A DNA stretch of 64,000 nt, taken from NCBI RefSeq assembly GCF_030812675.1, contig NZ_JAUSTE010000004.1, positions 124,001 through 188,000 on the forward strand. Direction: 5' to 3'. Under the pieces are notes generated by a model. The model was not told where the DNA came from and did not search any database. It was given only the letters and a program-made list of their open reading frames with translations. Both the position numbers and the translations under genes were made by a program. Source of the DNA: Sinomonas atrocyanea. Its GTDB lineage: Bacteria > Actinomycetota > Actinomycetes > Actinomycetales > Micrococcaceae. Below, one piece after another: positions 1 to 7,912 of the stretch (position 1 is the first letter of the stretch; each line of letters starts with the position of its first letter).

Positions 1-2740
1 GCGAATAGATGGACCCGTGGACCTCGTGCACCCCGGTGGTCGGGGACCAGCAGATGATGCCAGAGGTGTAGTCCTGGCACGTGCCGGTGCCCACGGCGTA
101 CTCAGTGGAGAGGGCCTGGCCGAGCGGGGACGCCCACGTTCCTGCACCGATCTTCTGTGCGTAGGCGGCGACCGGATCGTTGACTCCGTACCCGGTGAGC
201 ATGACCTCCTGGGCGCTGGAGCCGTCGTCGGCCGTGATCAGGTAGTACGTGTCCGCGGTGCCGGCCTGCCCGACCGCCGTCGGGGCGAACGTCACGCTCT
301 GGAACACGGAGTCCCCGGGCGGGATGCTCAGGCCCTCGGAGACCGGGGTCGTGGTGCTGAAGACGCCCTGCGGGGCCTTCGCCTTGGTGATCGTCATCGG
401 GATGTTGCCGGTGTTCTGGATCTGGAATGAGCGGGTCGAGGACGCCCCCACCGCGACGTTGCCGAAGTCGAGCGATGCGGGCACCTGCAGGTGCGAGGCG
501 CCGGAGATGGAGGTGGCGCTGATCGGAACCGTCACTCCCCCGAGGTTGCTCGTCACGGTCAGCGAGTCGCTGACGGTGGCCGCGGCCGTCGGGCTGAACG
601 CGATCGACACGGGCACGGAGGCGAGGGGCTGGATGGTCGCCCCCACGGCAGGCACGGTGGCGGGGTCCGCGACGAGGCTCGCGGTGGCGGGCAGGGTCAC
701 CCCGGTCACGGAGACCGCCGTCGTGCCGGTGTTGACGATGTTGACGGTCTGGCGGCTGATCGTCCCGGTCGGGACGTTGGCGAAGGCGAGCGACGTCGGG
801 GTGGCGCCGAGGCCGTCCTTCGTGCCGATCCCGTGGACGCCCAGCAGGTCCGTCTCACCGTCGGAGGTCTTCACCGTCAGCGAGCCGTCCGATTCCCCGG
901 TCGCCGTGGGGGCGAAGGTCACGGGGAGGGAGAGGCTCGCGCCGGAGGCCAGGGCCTTCGGGAGTGCCACCGACCCGATCCCGAACGGAGCGGCCGTGGT
1001 GATCGAGCTGATCGTCACCGCACGCGTCGCCGTCATGGTCACCGTGGCGGTCCCGCTCGCGCCGACGGCCACCTGGCCCAGGTCGCCGCCGGTCGAGCCC
1101 ACCGCGGCCGACGTCGGGATGCCGAACGCGAGCACGTTGCCGTCGCGGGTGCCCACGTACACCTTGCCGCCGTTGGTGGCGACCGAGGTGAACTTCGCCG
1201 CCGTCCCGATCGGGGCGCTGAAGACCTGGGCGAGCTTGCCCGTGCTGTCCGGGATGGCCCGGTAGGCGCGCAGCTGCCCGTTGGTGCCCGTCCCGTTGTC
1301 GGTGTAGACGACCCACACGAGCGCCGTGGACGGGTCGGTGCCGGAGGAGGTCACCACCGGGGACCCGGACGAGAACCCGAAGGTCCCGCTGGACGTCCCG
1401 ACCGAGGCGAGCTGGACCCCGCCGGTGCTCGTGGGCACGAGCTTCGAGGCGCGCAGGTAGCCGCTGTTCTCGACCTGGTAGACGTAGCCGCCCTGGGTGG
1501 TGCCGAGGAACGCGGACCTCCCCCAGACCCCGTTGTACGGGCCGGCCGTGTTCACCACGGCGTCCGTGCCGCCGGCGCCCTGGGCCATGCCGCCCAGATT
1601 GTCCCGGTCGAGGAGGTAGATGTGGCCGTCCTTGCCCGTCTGCACCATCAGGTGCGGGTGCGCCGAGGTGCCGTACCCGTCGGGGACCGCCATGGGGCTG
1701 CCGGAGCCGAGGTCGGCGTCGTTCTGGTTCAGCTTGACGTTGGCGGCGGGGCTGAAGAAGTCCTTCGCCGTCAGGTTCCCGTCGGTGCCGACCTGCAGCC
1801 GGACCACGGACTCGGCCAGGGTCGAGGGCGGGGAGGACCCCGCAGACGCCTGCGGGGCGATGCCGTTGCCGGTCGTGAACAGGATCCGTCCCGGGCCGTC
1901 GGAGACGAGGCCGCCGCCGGACTGCCAGATGCCGCCCTCGGCGTTGCTGACCCCGGTCTCGGTGGCCCACATGGTGGTCTGCTTCCCCGCCGTGGAGACC
2001 CCGACCACGTAGCCCACGAACGGGTTGTAGTCGCAGTGGCTCGCGAACCCGGCGTAGACGACCCCGCCCATCAGCAGCAGGCCCGGCCGCTGCATGGCGG
2101 TGAGCGCGTTGAACGGATGGGTCGGGTCGTTGGTCGGGGCCCCGTCGATCAGCACCGGGAACCCGGCCCGCTCGGTGCCGGTCGCTACGTCGATCGAGTG
2201 CATGTACCAGTGCGGGAGCTGGGCGTTCGCGCCGTCGTTCGTCTTCGCGGTGAGGAAGACGCTGTTGGTCGCCGCGTCGTAGACCGGGGTGGAGGTGATG
2301 CCGATGTTGGGGACGAGGTCCCCGCAGCTCACCGTGGAGGCGGGCCATGCGGGACCGACCGAGCGGGTCCACTTCACCGCGCCCGTCGTGGCGTCCAGGC
2401 CGTAGACCGCGTTGTTCTCCGTGGCCGCGATGACGGTCTGGCCCACCACGAGCGGCTGCGCGTACACCTGCCCGTTCAGAGCGGTGGAGAACAGCTTGCC
2501 GAAGTTGGTGGACCCGACGGCCGCCGGGGAGAGGGCGCTCTCGCTGCTGTCCCACCCGGTGCGCATGCTGTCCTGGTCCACGGTGCCGACGTCCGCGGAG
2601 GCCGTCGTCGTCCCGGCGAGCAGCGCCGCACCCGCGAGCACTCCTGCCAGCAGGGCGGCGACGGCCCGGCGGGGCGCGTGGACCGTGCCGCGCCGGGCAC
2701 GGTGCCGGCCGCGGATCCGTGGGTTTCCGATGGGCTCCAT
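1..2740 (-). CDS. Secreted beta-propeller / Ig-like / LGFP-repeat surface protein (partial)
   Basis: About 913 codons are visible and the C-terminus lies beyond the left edge. ATG at 2740 is preceded by a GGGGGAG ribosome-binding site. Residues 1-49 are a signal peptide: Arg-rich n-region, Ala/Leu core, cleavage expected after Ala-Ser-Ala. Residues about 55-535 resemble a PQQ-like (quinoprotein type) propeller, with repeated blade motifs such as VYGLDATTGAVKW and VYVGTRDGNVLAFG. Residues about 540-850 are choice-of-anchor-D/ASPM-SPD-2-Hydin-like Ig repeats (LDFGNVAVG, FSPTA). The last visible 55 residues begin LGFP repeats (YAQKIGAGTWASPLG, then WSPTTGVHEVHGSIY), which are associated with the actinobacterial cell wall. 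It is probably a cell-surface protein. No enzyme activity can be assigned, because no quinone ligands are recognised. Confidence 0.85.
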   Translation of the reverse strand, partial: MEPIGNPRIRGRHRARRGTVHAPRRAVAALLAGVLAGAALLAGTTTASADVGTVDQDSMRTGWDSSESALSPAAVGSTNFGKLFSTALNGQVYAQPLVVGQTVIAATENNAVYGLDATTGAVKWTRSVGPAWPASTVSCGDLVPNIGITSTPVYDAATNSVFLTAKTNDGANAQLPHWYMHSIDVATGTERAGFPVLIDGAPTNDPTHPFNALTAMQRPGLLLMGGVVYAGFASHCDYNPFVGYVVGVSTAGKQTTMWATETGVSNAEGGIWQSGGGLVSDGPGRILFTTGNGIAPQASAGSSPPSTLAESVVRLQVGTDGNLTAKDFFSPAANVKLNQNDADLGSGSPMAVPDGYGTSAHPHLMVQTGKDGHIYLLDRDNLGGMAQGAGGTDAVVNTAGPYNGVWGRSAFLGTTQGGYVYQVENSGYLRASKLVPTSTGGVQLASVGTSSGTFGFSSGSPVVTSSGTDPSTALVWVVYTDNGTGTNGQLRAYRAIPDSTGKLAQVFSAPIGTAAKFTSVATNGGKVYVGTRDGNVLAFGIPTSAAVGSTGGDLGQVAVGASGTATVTMTATRAVTISSITTAAPFGIGSVALPKALASGASLSLPVTFAPTATGESDGSLTVKTSDGETDLLGVHGIGTKDGLGATPTSLAFANVPTGTISRQTVNIVNTGTTAVSVTGVTLPATASLVADPATVPAVGATIQPLASVPVSIAFSPTAAATVSDSLTVTSNLGGVTVPISATSISGASHLQVPASLDFGNVAVGASSTRSFQIQNTGNIPMTITKAKAPQGVFSTTTPVSEGLSIPPGDSVFQSVTFAPTAVGQAGTADTYYLITADDGSSAQEVMLTGYGVNDPVAAYAQKIGAGTWASPLGQALSTEYAVGTGTCQDYTSGIICWSPTTGVHEVHGSIYS

Positions 2741-2980
2741 GAGCAGGCTCCCCCTACCCTCGCCGCCGCTGGCGGGGTGCCCGCGGCGTGATAGAAGGAG
2801 CGTAAAAATTGGGGCCCATGGGGCGCCCGAGTAATCCGTACCCGTCTTTTCGGGTACTCCGCGGGCCCCTACTCGGGGGATTTCGGACCGGGTACGCAGG
2901 GTCCGGCGAGGGGGCCACTGGCGGGGTACTCGGCCGCGGTGGTCGGCACTACGGGTGCCGGTGGGGTCTCCGCAGAGGAA
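2741..2980. promoter_or_regulatory. Intergenic region with GGGTAC repeats upstream of the LGFP protein
   Basis: This gene-free stretch separates the surface-protein start from the terminator of the bkd operon. It holds a short A/T-rich run at about 2790-2812, unusual for the window and a plausible promoter zone for the minus-strand gene. A 7-bp inverted repeat GTACCCG/CGGGTAC (2838-2844 and 2851-2857) is followed by further GGGTAC copies at 2890-2895 and 2934-2939. Three related TACTCsGsG strings are also present. The repeats could be operator sites, but no known regulator motif is recognised. Confidence 0.35.
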
Positions 2981-3020
2981 AAGCCCGGCCGGCCCGCGAT
3001 TCCGGGGGCCGGCCGGGCTT
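2981..3020 (-). terminator. Terminator after bkd operon
   Basis: Perfect 15-bp inverted repeat (2981-2995 with 3006-3020, AAGCCCGGCCGGCCC and its complement) with a 10-nt loop. It starts 9 bp beyond the E2 stop codon and is followed on the minus strand by TTTTCC. Confidence 0.85.
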
Positions 3021-3029
3021 CCGGGGCGG

Positions 3030-4487
3030 TCACACCATGGTGAGTACCATGCCCGGATCGGCGAGGACGGCGCCGACGTCGGCGAGGAACCGGGAGGCCT
3101 GCTCGCCGTCGACGAGGCGGTGGTCGAAGGAGAGCGAGAGCGTCATGACCTGGCGCAGCGCGACCTCTCCGCCATGCTCCCAGGGGAGCCTGCGGACCTG
3201 GCCCATGGCGAGGATGGCGGCCTCGCCGGGGTTCAGGATGGGCGTGCCGGCATCGATCCCGAAGACCCCGATGTTGGTGATCGAGATGGTCCCCCCGGAC
3301 AGGTCCGCCGGCGCGGTGCGGCCCTCCCGCGCCGTCGCAGCGAGGTCAGAGATCGCCCCGGCGAGCTCCGCGAGCGAGAGCTCCTGCGCGTCCTTGATGT
3401 TCGGCACCATGAGCCCCCGGGGCGTGGCGGCCGCGATGCCGAGGTTCACGTAGTGGTACTGCACGATCTCCTGCGCCCCCTCGTCCCAGCGCGTGTTGAG
3501 CGAGGGGCTCCGGCGCAGCGCGATGAGCACTGCCTTGGCGACGAGCGTGAGCGGGGTGACCTTCTGGCCCGTGAACGCGCGGTTCTCGCGCAGCCGCCCG
3601 ATGAGCTCCATCGCCGGGGTGACATCCACGGTGAGGAACTCGCTCGCGTGGGGGGCGGTGAACGCGCTCGCGACCATCGCGGCCGCCGTCTGCCTGCGCA
3701 CGCCCCTGATCGCGGTCCGGGATTCGCGGACGACGCCGGCGGCCGGCGATGCGGCCGGCGCGCCTGCCGCCGGGGCCGGGGCCGGGGCGGCCGAGAGGCT
3801 GCTGTCCGGGGCCGTGCCGGCCGCACCCGTGCCGATCGAGGCGAGCACGTCGTCGCGCGTGATGAGGCCGCGCGGGCCGGTGCCCTCGAGGCCTCCGAGG
3901 TCCACCCCGAGGTCCTTGGCCAGCTTGCGGACGGGAGGGGTGGAACGGGGTCGCTCCGCGGGGGCGGGCCTCGGCTCCGCTGCTGCGTCCCCACCGAGCG
4001 CTGCGTGACCGGTGCGCTCCGCTGCGCTCGGCGGCCGCCCCGCAGCCGTCGGCCCCTCCCCCACCACGGTCAGGCGCGCGCGGCGCGCCGGCCGCGCCCC
4101 GGTCTCCGGCATGGCGCCGTAGCCGACGAGCGTCGCCTGGCGCCGGGGGGCCTCCCCCGCCGCGTCCGAGGACGTCGGCGTACCGGCAGCGGCGGGCGCG
4201 CGGCCGGCGTCGGCCGCCACCTCGAACTCGGCGATCGGCGCGCCGACGGCCACGACGTCCCCCGGCTCGGCGAGCAGCGCGGTGACGGTGCCGGTGTACG
4301 GGCTCGGGAGCTCGACGACGGCCTTGGCCGTCTCGACCTCGCCGATGACCTGGTTGAGGCGCACGGAGTCGCCCACGGCGACGCGCCAGGACACGATCTC
4401 GGACTCGGTGAGGCCCTCGCCCAGGTCCGGGAGGAGGAAGGGCCGCGTCACGGGGGCCGCCCCCTGGTCGGCCGTGGCCGCGCTCAT
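3030..4487 (-). CDS. bkdC: 2-oxoacid dehydrogenase E2 (dihydrolipoamide acyltransferase)
   Basis: 485 aa. This is the core acyltransferase of a branched-chain 2-oxoacid (or pyruvate) dehydrogenase complex, moving the acyl group from lipoamide to CoA. The lipoyl domain spans about residues 17-90, with the lipoyl lysine K55 in ETAKAVVE. An Ala/Pro linker follows, then a peripheral-subunit-binding domain at about 185-222 (VRKLAKDLGVDLGGLEGTG). The catalytic domain is about 255-485, with the active-site motif DHRLVDG near 456. The ATG overlaps the E1beta stop codon (ATGA), so translation is coupled. No E3 gene follows, and a strong terminator does. The branched-chain assignment rests on the family and on the adjacent Lrp gene; a pyruvate-type complex is not excluded. 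Confidence 0.93.
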   Translation of the reverse strand: MSAATADQGAAPVTRPFLLPDLGEGLTESEIVSWRVAVGDSVRLNQVIGEVETAKAVVELPSPYTGTVTALLAEPGDVVAVGAPIAEFEVAADAGRAPAAAGTPTSSDAAGEAPRRQATLVGYGAMPETGARPARRARLTVVGEGPTAAGRPPSAAERTGHAALGGDAAAEPRPAPAERPRSTPPVRKLAKDLGVDLGGLEGTGPRGLITRDDVLASIGTGAAGTAPDSSLSAAPAPAPAAGAPAASPAAGVVRESRTAIRGVRRQTAAAMVASAFTAPHASEFLTVDVTPAMELIGRLRENRAFTGQKVTPLTLVAKAVLIALRRSPSLNTRWDEGAQEIVQYHYVNLGIAAATPRGLMVPNIKDAQELSLAELAGAISDLAATAREGRTAPADLSGGTISITNIGVFGIDAGTPILNPGEAAILAMGQVRRLPWEHGGEVALRQVMTLSLSFDHRLVDGEQASRFLADVGAVLADPGMVLTMV

Positions 4488-5503
4488 GCGTCCTCCTCCA
4501 TGCCGCTGAGGGAGTTGGGCCTGTCCAGGGCGCGGTCCACGCCGTCGAGGATGCGGTCCAGGTCGGGCAGGTGGTGGAACTCGAGCTTGGACGGCGGGTA
4601 GGGCACGTCGAAGCCGGTTACCCGCACGGGGGCATGCTCGAGGTGGTAGAAGCACCGCTCCGTGAGCACGGCGGACAGCTCGGCGCCGAGGCCGAGGGTC
4701 TGCGAGGCCTCGTGGGCGATGACGAGCCGACCCGTCTTCCGCACGGACGCCTCGAGCGGGCCGTAGTCCACCGGCGAGAGGGACCTCAGGTCGATCACCT
4801 CGATGGAGACCCCCTCGTCCGAGGCGGCCACCGCGGCGTCGAGGCACGTCTTCACCATCGGTCCATAGGCGACGAGGGTGACGTCGGAGCCCTCCGCCGC
4901 GACCCGGGCGGAGCCCATGCCGAGCCCCCCAGCGCCCGGTTCGAGCGCCTCATCGACCTCGCCCTTGTCGTGGTACCGGCGCTTGGGCTCGAGGAACACC
5001 ACCGGGTCGTCGCAGGCGATGGCCTCCTGCATCATCGTGTACGCGTCCTGGGGCGTGGAGGGGGAGACGACCCGCAGGCCGGCGGTGTGCGCGAAGTACG
5101 CCTCGGGCGACTCCGAGTGGTGCTCGGGGGAGCCGATGCCTCCGCCGTAGGGCAGGCGCAGGGTGATCGGCATGGCCACCGCGCCGCGGGTGCGGTAGTG
5201 CATCTTCGCGACCTGGGAGACGATCTGGTCGAAGGCCGGGTACACGAAGCCGTCGAACTGGATCTCCACCACCGGGCGGTAGCCGCGGTAGGCCATGCCG
5301 ATCGCGGTGCCCATGATGCCGGATTCCGCGAGCGGCGTGTCGACGACCCGGTGCGCGCCGAAGTCCTTCTGCAGGCCGTCGGTGATGCGGAACACCCCGC
5401 CGAGGCGGCCGATGTCCTCGCCCATCAGCACGACCTTCGGGTCACGTTCCATGGCCTTGCGCAGGCCTGCGTTGAGCGCCTTGGCGAACGTCATCCCGGG
5501 CAT
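4484..5503 (-). CDS. bkdB: 2-oxoacid dehydrogenase E1 component, beta subunit
   Basis: 339 aa, full length for the family. With E1alpha it forms the thiamine-diphosphate-dependent decarboxylase that acylates the E2 lipoyl group. Recognisable family blocks are VLMGEDIGRLGGVFRITDGL at the N-terminus, DTPLAESGIMGTAIGMAYRG, the SPEHHSESPEAYFAHTAGL loop, and the C-terminal transketolase-type domain with VIDLRSLSPVD. The ATG overlaps the E1alpha stop (TGATG), and its own stop overlaps the E2 start. This spacing implies a single translationally coupled operon. Confidence 0.95.
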   Translation of the reverse strand: MPGMTFAKALNAGLRKAMERDPKVVLMGEDIGRLGGVFRITDGLQKDFGAHRVVDTPLAESGIMGTAIGMAYRGYRPVVEIQFDGFVYPAFDQIVSQVAKMHYRTRGAVAMPITLRLPYGGGIGSPEHHSESPEAYFAHTAGLRVVSPSTPQDAYTMMQEAIACDDPVVFLEPKRRYHDKGEVDEALEPGAGGLGMGSARVAAEGSDVTLVAYGPMVKTCLDAAVAASDEGVSIEVIDLRSLSPVDYGPLEASVRKTGRLVIAHEASQTLGLGAELSAVLTERCFYHLEHAPVRVTGFDVPYPPSKLEFHHLPDLDRILDGVDRALDRPNSLSGMEEDA

Positions 5504-6642
5504 CAGCGGACCCCCTCCGTGTGTGCGCCGGCGGCGTGCCCGGCATGGTCGTCGAACCCGGCGTGGAACCGCTCGAACTGCTCCCGCTGCCGGTCCAGGG
5601 CCGCGTGCGGACCCGCGTAGACATGCTCGAAGAGCTCCGCCGGGGCGGGATCGGGCATGTGGATGGTGGCCTCGCGCAGGGCGGCCGCGACGTCGTCGGC
5701 CGTCGCTGCGACCCGCGCCCGGAGGCCGTCGTCGAGCACTCCCTCGGCCTGCAGGTACGCCTCGAGCCGTGAGATCGGGTCGCGCCCGCGCCAGTCCTCG
5801 AGCTCGTTCGCGTCGCGGTACCGCGTGGGATCGTCCGCGGTGGTGTGGGCTCCCATCCGGTAGGTGACCGCCTCGATGTACGAGGGGCCGTTGCCCGAGC
5901 GGGCCCGGCCGAGGGCCTCGCGGGTCGCGGCGAGGCAGGCCAGGACGTCGTTGCCGTCGACCCGCACGCTCGGGATGCCGAAGCCCGGAGCGCGCAGCCC
6001 GATCGGCACGTGGGCCTGCACGCCCACCGGCTCCGAGATCGCCCAGTGGTTGTTCTGGCAGAAGAACACGACGGGGGCCTGGAAGCTCGCCGCGAAGACC
6101 ATCGACTCGTTCACGTCGCCCTGGCTCGTGGCACCGTCCCCGAAGTAGGTGATGACGGCGGTCTCCGCGCCGTCGAACTGCACGCCCATGGCGTACCCGA
6201 CGGCGTGCAGGGACTGGGCGCCGATCACCACCTGCGTCGGTGCCATGTTGTGCCGGAACGGGTCCCAGCCTGCGTTCGCGGCGCCGCGCCACTGCCGCAT
6301 GAGGGCCGGCAGCGGGATCCCGCGGGCATAGGCGACGGCGATCTCGCGGTAGCTGGCGAAGATGAAGTCGTCGGGTGCGACGGCGTGGGCCGAGCCGATC
6401 TGCGCGGCCTCCTGGCCGAGGAACGGCGGCCACAGGCCGAGCTGGCCCTGGCGCTGGAGGGCCGTTCCCTCGGCGTCGATGCGCCGGGCGACCACCATGT
6501 CCTCGTAGAGTGAGGCGAGCGCCTCGGGGCCGAGGTCGGCGAGGAGGCCGTCGTACCGTTCGTGGGGCCGGCGCTCGCCGTGGGGGGAGAGAAGCTGGAT
6601 CGGCGAGCCGTCGTCGCCGGTCGACATCTGGTAGCTGGACAC
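5503..6642 (-). CDS. bkdA: 2-oxoacid dehydrogenase E1 component, alpha subunit
   Basis: 379 aa, first gene of the E1alpha-E1beta-E2 operon. The thiamine-diphosphate motif is present (YFGDGATSQGDVNESM followed by NN about 28 residues after GDG). Substrate and cofactor loop blocks FASYREIAVAYARGIPL and YRMGAHTTADDPTRYR are also present. I chose GTG at 6642 because GAGAGG lies about 12 nt upstream; the in-frame ATG at 6627 has no ribosome-binding site. A CRP/GlxR-type palindrome lies 52 bp upstream (6694-6709), and the lrp-type gene is divergent. The longer open frame extending to 7830 is an antisense shadow of that gene. Confidence 0.92.
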   Translation of the reverse strand: MSSYQMSTGDDGSPIQLLSPHGERRPHERYDGLLADLGPEALASLYEDMVVARRIDAEGTALQRQGQLGLWPPFLGQEAAQIGSAHAVAPDDFIFASYREIAVAYARGIPLPALMRQWRGAANAGWDPFRHNMAPTQVVIGAQSLHAVGYAMGVQFDGAETAVITYFGDGATSQGDVNESMVFAASFQAPVVFFCQNNHWAISEPVGVQAHVPIGLRAPGFGIPSVRVDGNDVLACLAATREALGRARSGNGPSYIEAVTYRMGAHTTADDPTRYRDANELEDWRGRDPISRLEAYLQAEGVLDDGLRARVAATADDVAAALREATIHMPDPAPAELFEHVYAGPHAALDRQREQFERFHAGFDDHAGHAAGAHTEGVR

Positions 6643-6693
6643 TGGGTACGCATCCCTCTCTGATCTCGGGAGGCCTGTGGGCCGCCGGGTTAA

Positions 6694-6709
6694 TGTGACC
6701 ATACTCACA
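6694..6709. promoter_or_regulatory. CRP/GlxR-type operator between bkdA and lrp
   Basis: TGTGA-CCATAC-TCACA, a perfect match to the TGTGA-N6-TCACA consensus of cAMP-receptor-family regulators (CRP; GlxR in corynebacteria). It sits in the 150-bp intergenic region between the bkd operon and the divergent Lrp gene and could serve either. Confidence 0.7.
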
Positions 6710-6779
6710 ACTATCAGGGGGTACAACCAATCGTGGCCGCACTGGGCACGATGCCCAGATCGGCAGGTCTCCAGCGTGC

Positions 6780-6792
6780 TAGCCTGCGCACC
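6780..6792 (+). promoter_or_regulatory. Leaderless-type promoter of the Lrp gene
   Basis: -10 hexamer TAGCCT (6780-6785) ends 7 nt before ATG 6793, and there is no Shine-Dalgarno sequence. This supports ATG 6793 rather than the in-frame ATG at 6733. Confidence 0.55.
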
Positions 6793-7269
6793 ATGCACGT
6801 CGTCGACGCCACCGATGCCCGCATCCTGCGGGCGCTGTCCGAGGATCCCCGCCGCACGGTCGTGGCGCTCGCCCAGGACCTGGGGCTCTCGCGGAACACG
6901 GTGCAGGCGAGGCTCGCGCGCCTCGAGGCGGGCCACGTGTTCCTCGGGTTCGACCGGCGCATCAATCCGGCGTCGCTCGGCTATCCCCTGCTGGCGTTCA
7001 TCACCGTCCACGTCCAGCAGCGCAAGCTCGCGGAGATCACCGAGCACATCGCCGGCATCCCCGAGGTCCTCGAGGGGCACGGCCTCACCGGCACGGCCGA
7101 CCTCCTGCTCCGGGTCGTGGCCCTCGACGCCGAGGACCTGTTCAGGATCAACGGCAAGATCCTCGCGGTGGACGGCGTCGAGCGGACCGATACCGCCCTC
7201 GCGATGGGCGACCTCATACCATTCAGGATGGACCCGCTCCTCGCGAGGGGCCCCCGACCGCCCGCCTAG
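6793..7269 (+). CDS. Lrp/AsnC family transcriptional regulator
   Basis: 158 aa, the normal length for the family. The N-terminal winged HTH is at about residues 5-50 (DATDARILRALSEDPRRTV ... LGLSRNTVQARLARLE). The C-terminal RAM/AsnC ligand-binding domain is at about 65-145, including a Gly-rich turn (GHGLTGTADLLLRVV). It is divergent from the bkd operon, so it probably controls branched-chain keto-acid breakdown in response to an amino or keto acid, as BkdR-type Lrp proteins do. The upstream ATG at 6733 would add 20 residues, but the -10 element lies between the two starts. Confidence 0.9.
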   Translation: MHVVDATDARILRALSEDPRRTVVALAQDLGLSRNTVQARLARLEAGHVFLGFDRRINPASLGYPLLAFITVHVQQRKLAEITEHIAGIPEVLEGHGLTGTADLLLRVVALDAEDLFRINGKILAVDGVERTDTALAMGDLIPFRMDPLLARGPRPPA

Positions 7270-7290
7270 CGCCGAGGACTGAGCCGCCCA

Positions 7291-7815
7291 ATGACGTTCC
7301 CCCAGCTGCCCAACCAGAGCCAGGCCCGCATGGAGCGGCCCCGCGAGCCCACCCCGCAGGAGCTGTGGGCCGGCCCGGGCGGGGCGCGGCAGAAGCGGAG
7401 CCCGTGGCTGTGGATCGGGCTGGGCGTGGGCGGCGCCGCGGTCCTCCTCGCCGCGGCCGCGGCCGTGGTCCTGGCCCTGACCGTGTTCAGCCCCGGGGCG
7501 GGCATCAAGCGGGCCTCGGAGCAGATGAGCTCCGACCTCGCCTCGGGCAACCTCACGCGCGCCTACGGCGAGTTCACCCCCGCCCTCAGGGAGCACCTGA
7601 GCGAGACCGAGCTCACGAGCCGGCTCACCGAGCTGCAGATCGACTCGGCGTGCGCCGCGGACATCCAGCGCGCCGACTCGCTCTCCCGCGCCGGCCAGCG
7701 CCCGCGCGGCGAGGCCCAGGGGGTCCTCGTCTGCGGCAGCCGCGCTTTCGACCTCTCCTACCGGTGGGAGGGCGACCCGCTCCTGTTGGACGGGATCCGC
7801 ATCCAGCCCCGCTGA
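7291..7815 (+). CDS. Single-pass membrane protein of unknown function
   Basis: 174 aa. Residues 1-36 are a Pro/Arg-rich cytoplasmic segment (REPTPQELWAGPGG). Residues about 38-65 are one strongly hydrophobic Ala/Val helix. The remaining ~110 residues are predicted outside. The outer part begins with an amphipathic stretch (IKRASEQMSSDLASGNLTRAYGEF), resembling the small NTF2/DUF4878-like folds of lipoprotein-like actinobacterial proteins, and has two cysteines about 27 residues apart that could form a disulfide. It is co-directional with the Lrp gene, 21 bp downstream. Function is not recognised. Confidence 0.7.
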   Translation: MTFPQLPNQSQARMERPREPTPQELWAGPGGARQKRSPWLWIGLGVGGAAVLLAAAAAVVLALTVFSPGAGIKRASEQMSSDLASGNLTRAYGEFTPALREHLSETELTSRLTELQIDSACAADIQRADSLSRAGQRPRGEAQGVLVCGSRAFDLSYRWEGDPLLLDGIRIQPR

Positions 7816-7859
7816 CGCACGACGGCGCACGCTCGGCTCGCGCTGCCCGGAACCGCAGC

Positions 7860-7891
7860 GGGCGGCGGCCCCCTGTTGGGAGCCGCCGCCC
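7860..7891. terminator. Bidirectional hairpin between convergent genes
   Basis: GGGCGGCGGC (7860-7869) pairs perfectly with GCCGCCGCCC (7882-7891) around a 12-nt loop. It lies between the plus-strand gene ending at 7815 and the minus-strand actP ending at 7913. Confidence 0.7.
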
Positions 7892-7912
7892 GTCGTCGTG
7901 CGAGGTGGTGGG

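Noticed and set aside
491-2791. Long plus-strand open frames over the first 2.8 kb (766 aa and 338 aa), and a 566-aa minus frame at 855-2555
   Set aside because: Arg/Gly-rich or repetitive products without domains. The true minus-strand frame encodes a signal peptide plus recognisable propeller, Ig and LGFP domains and runs off the edge.
5503-7830. 775-aa minus-strand frame extending bkdA far upstream
   Set aside because: The extension past 6642 is antisense to the Lrp gene and the next membrane-protein gene and has no domain; only the E1alpha part is real.
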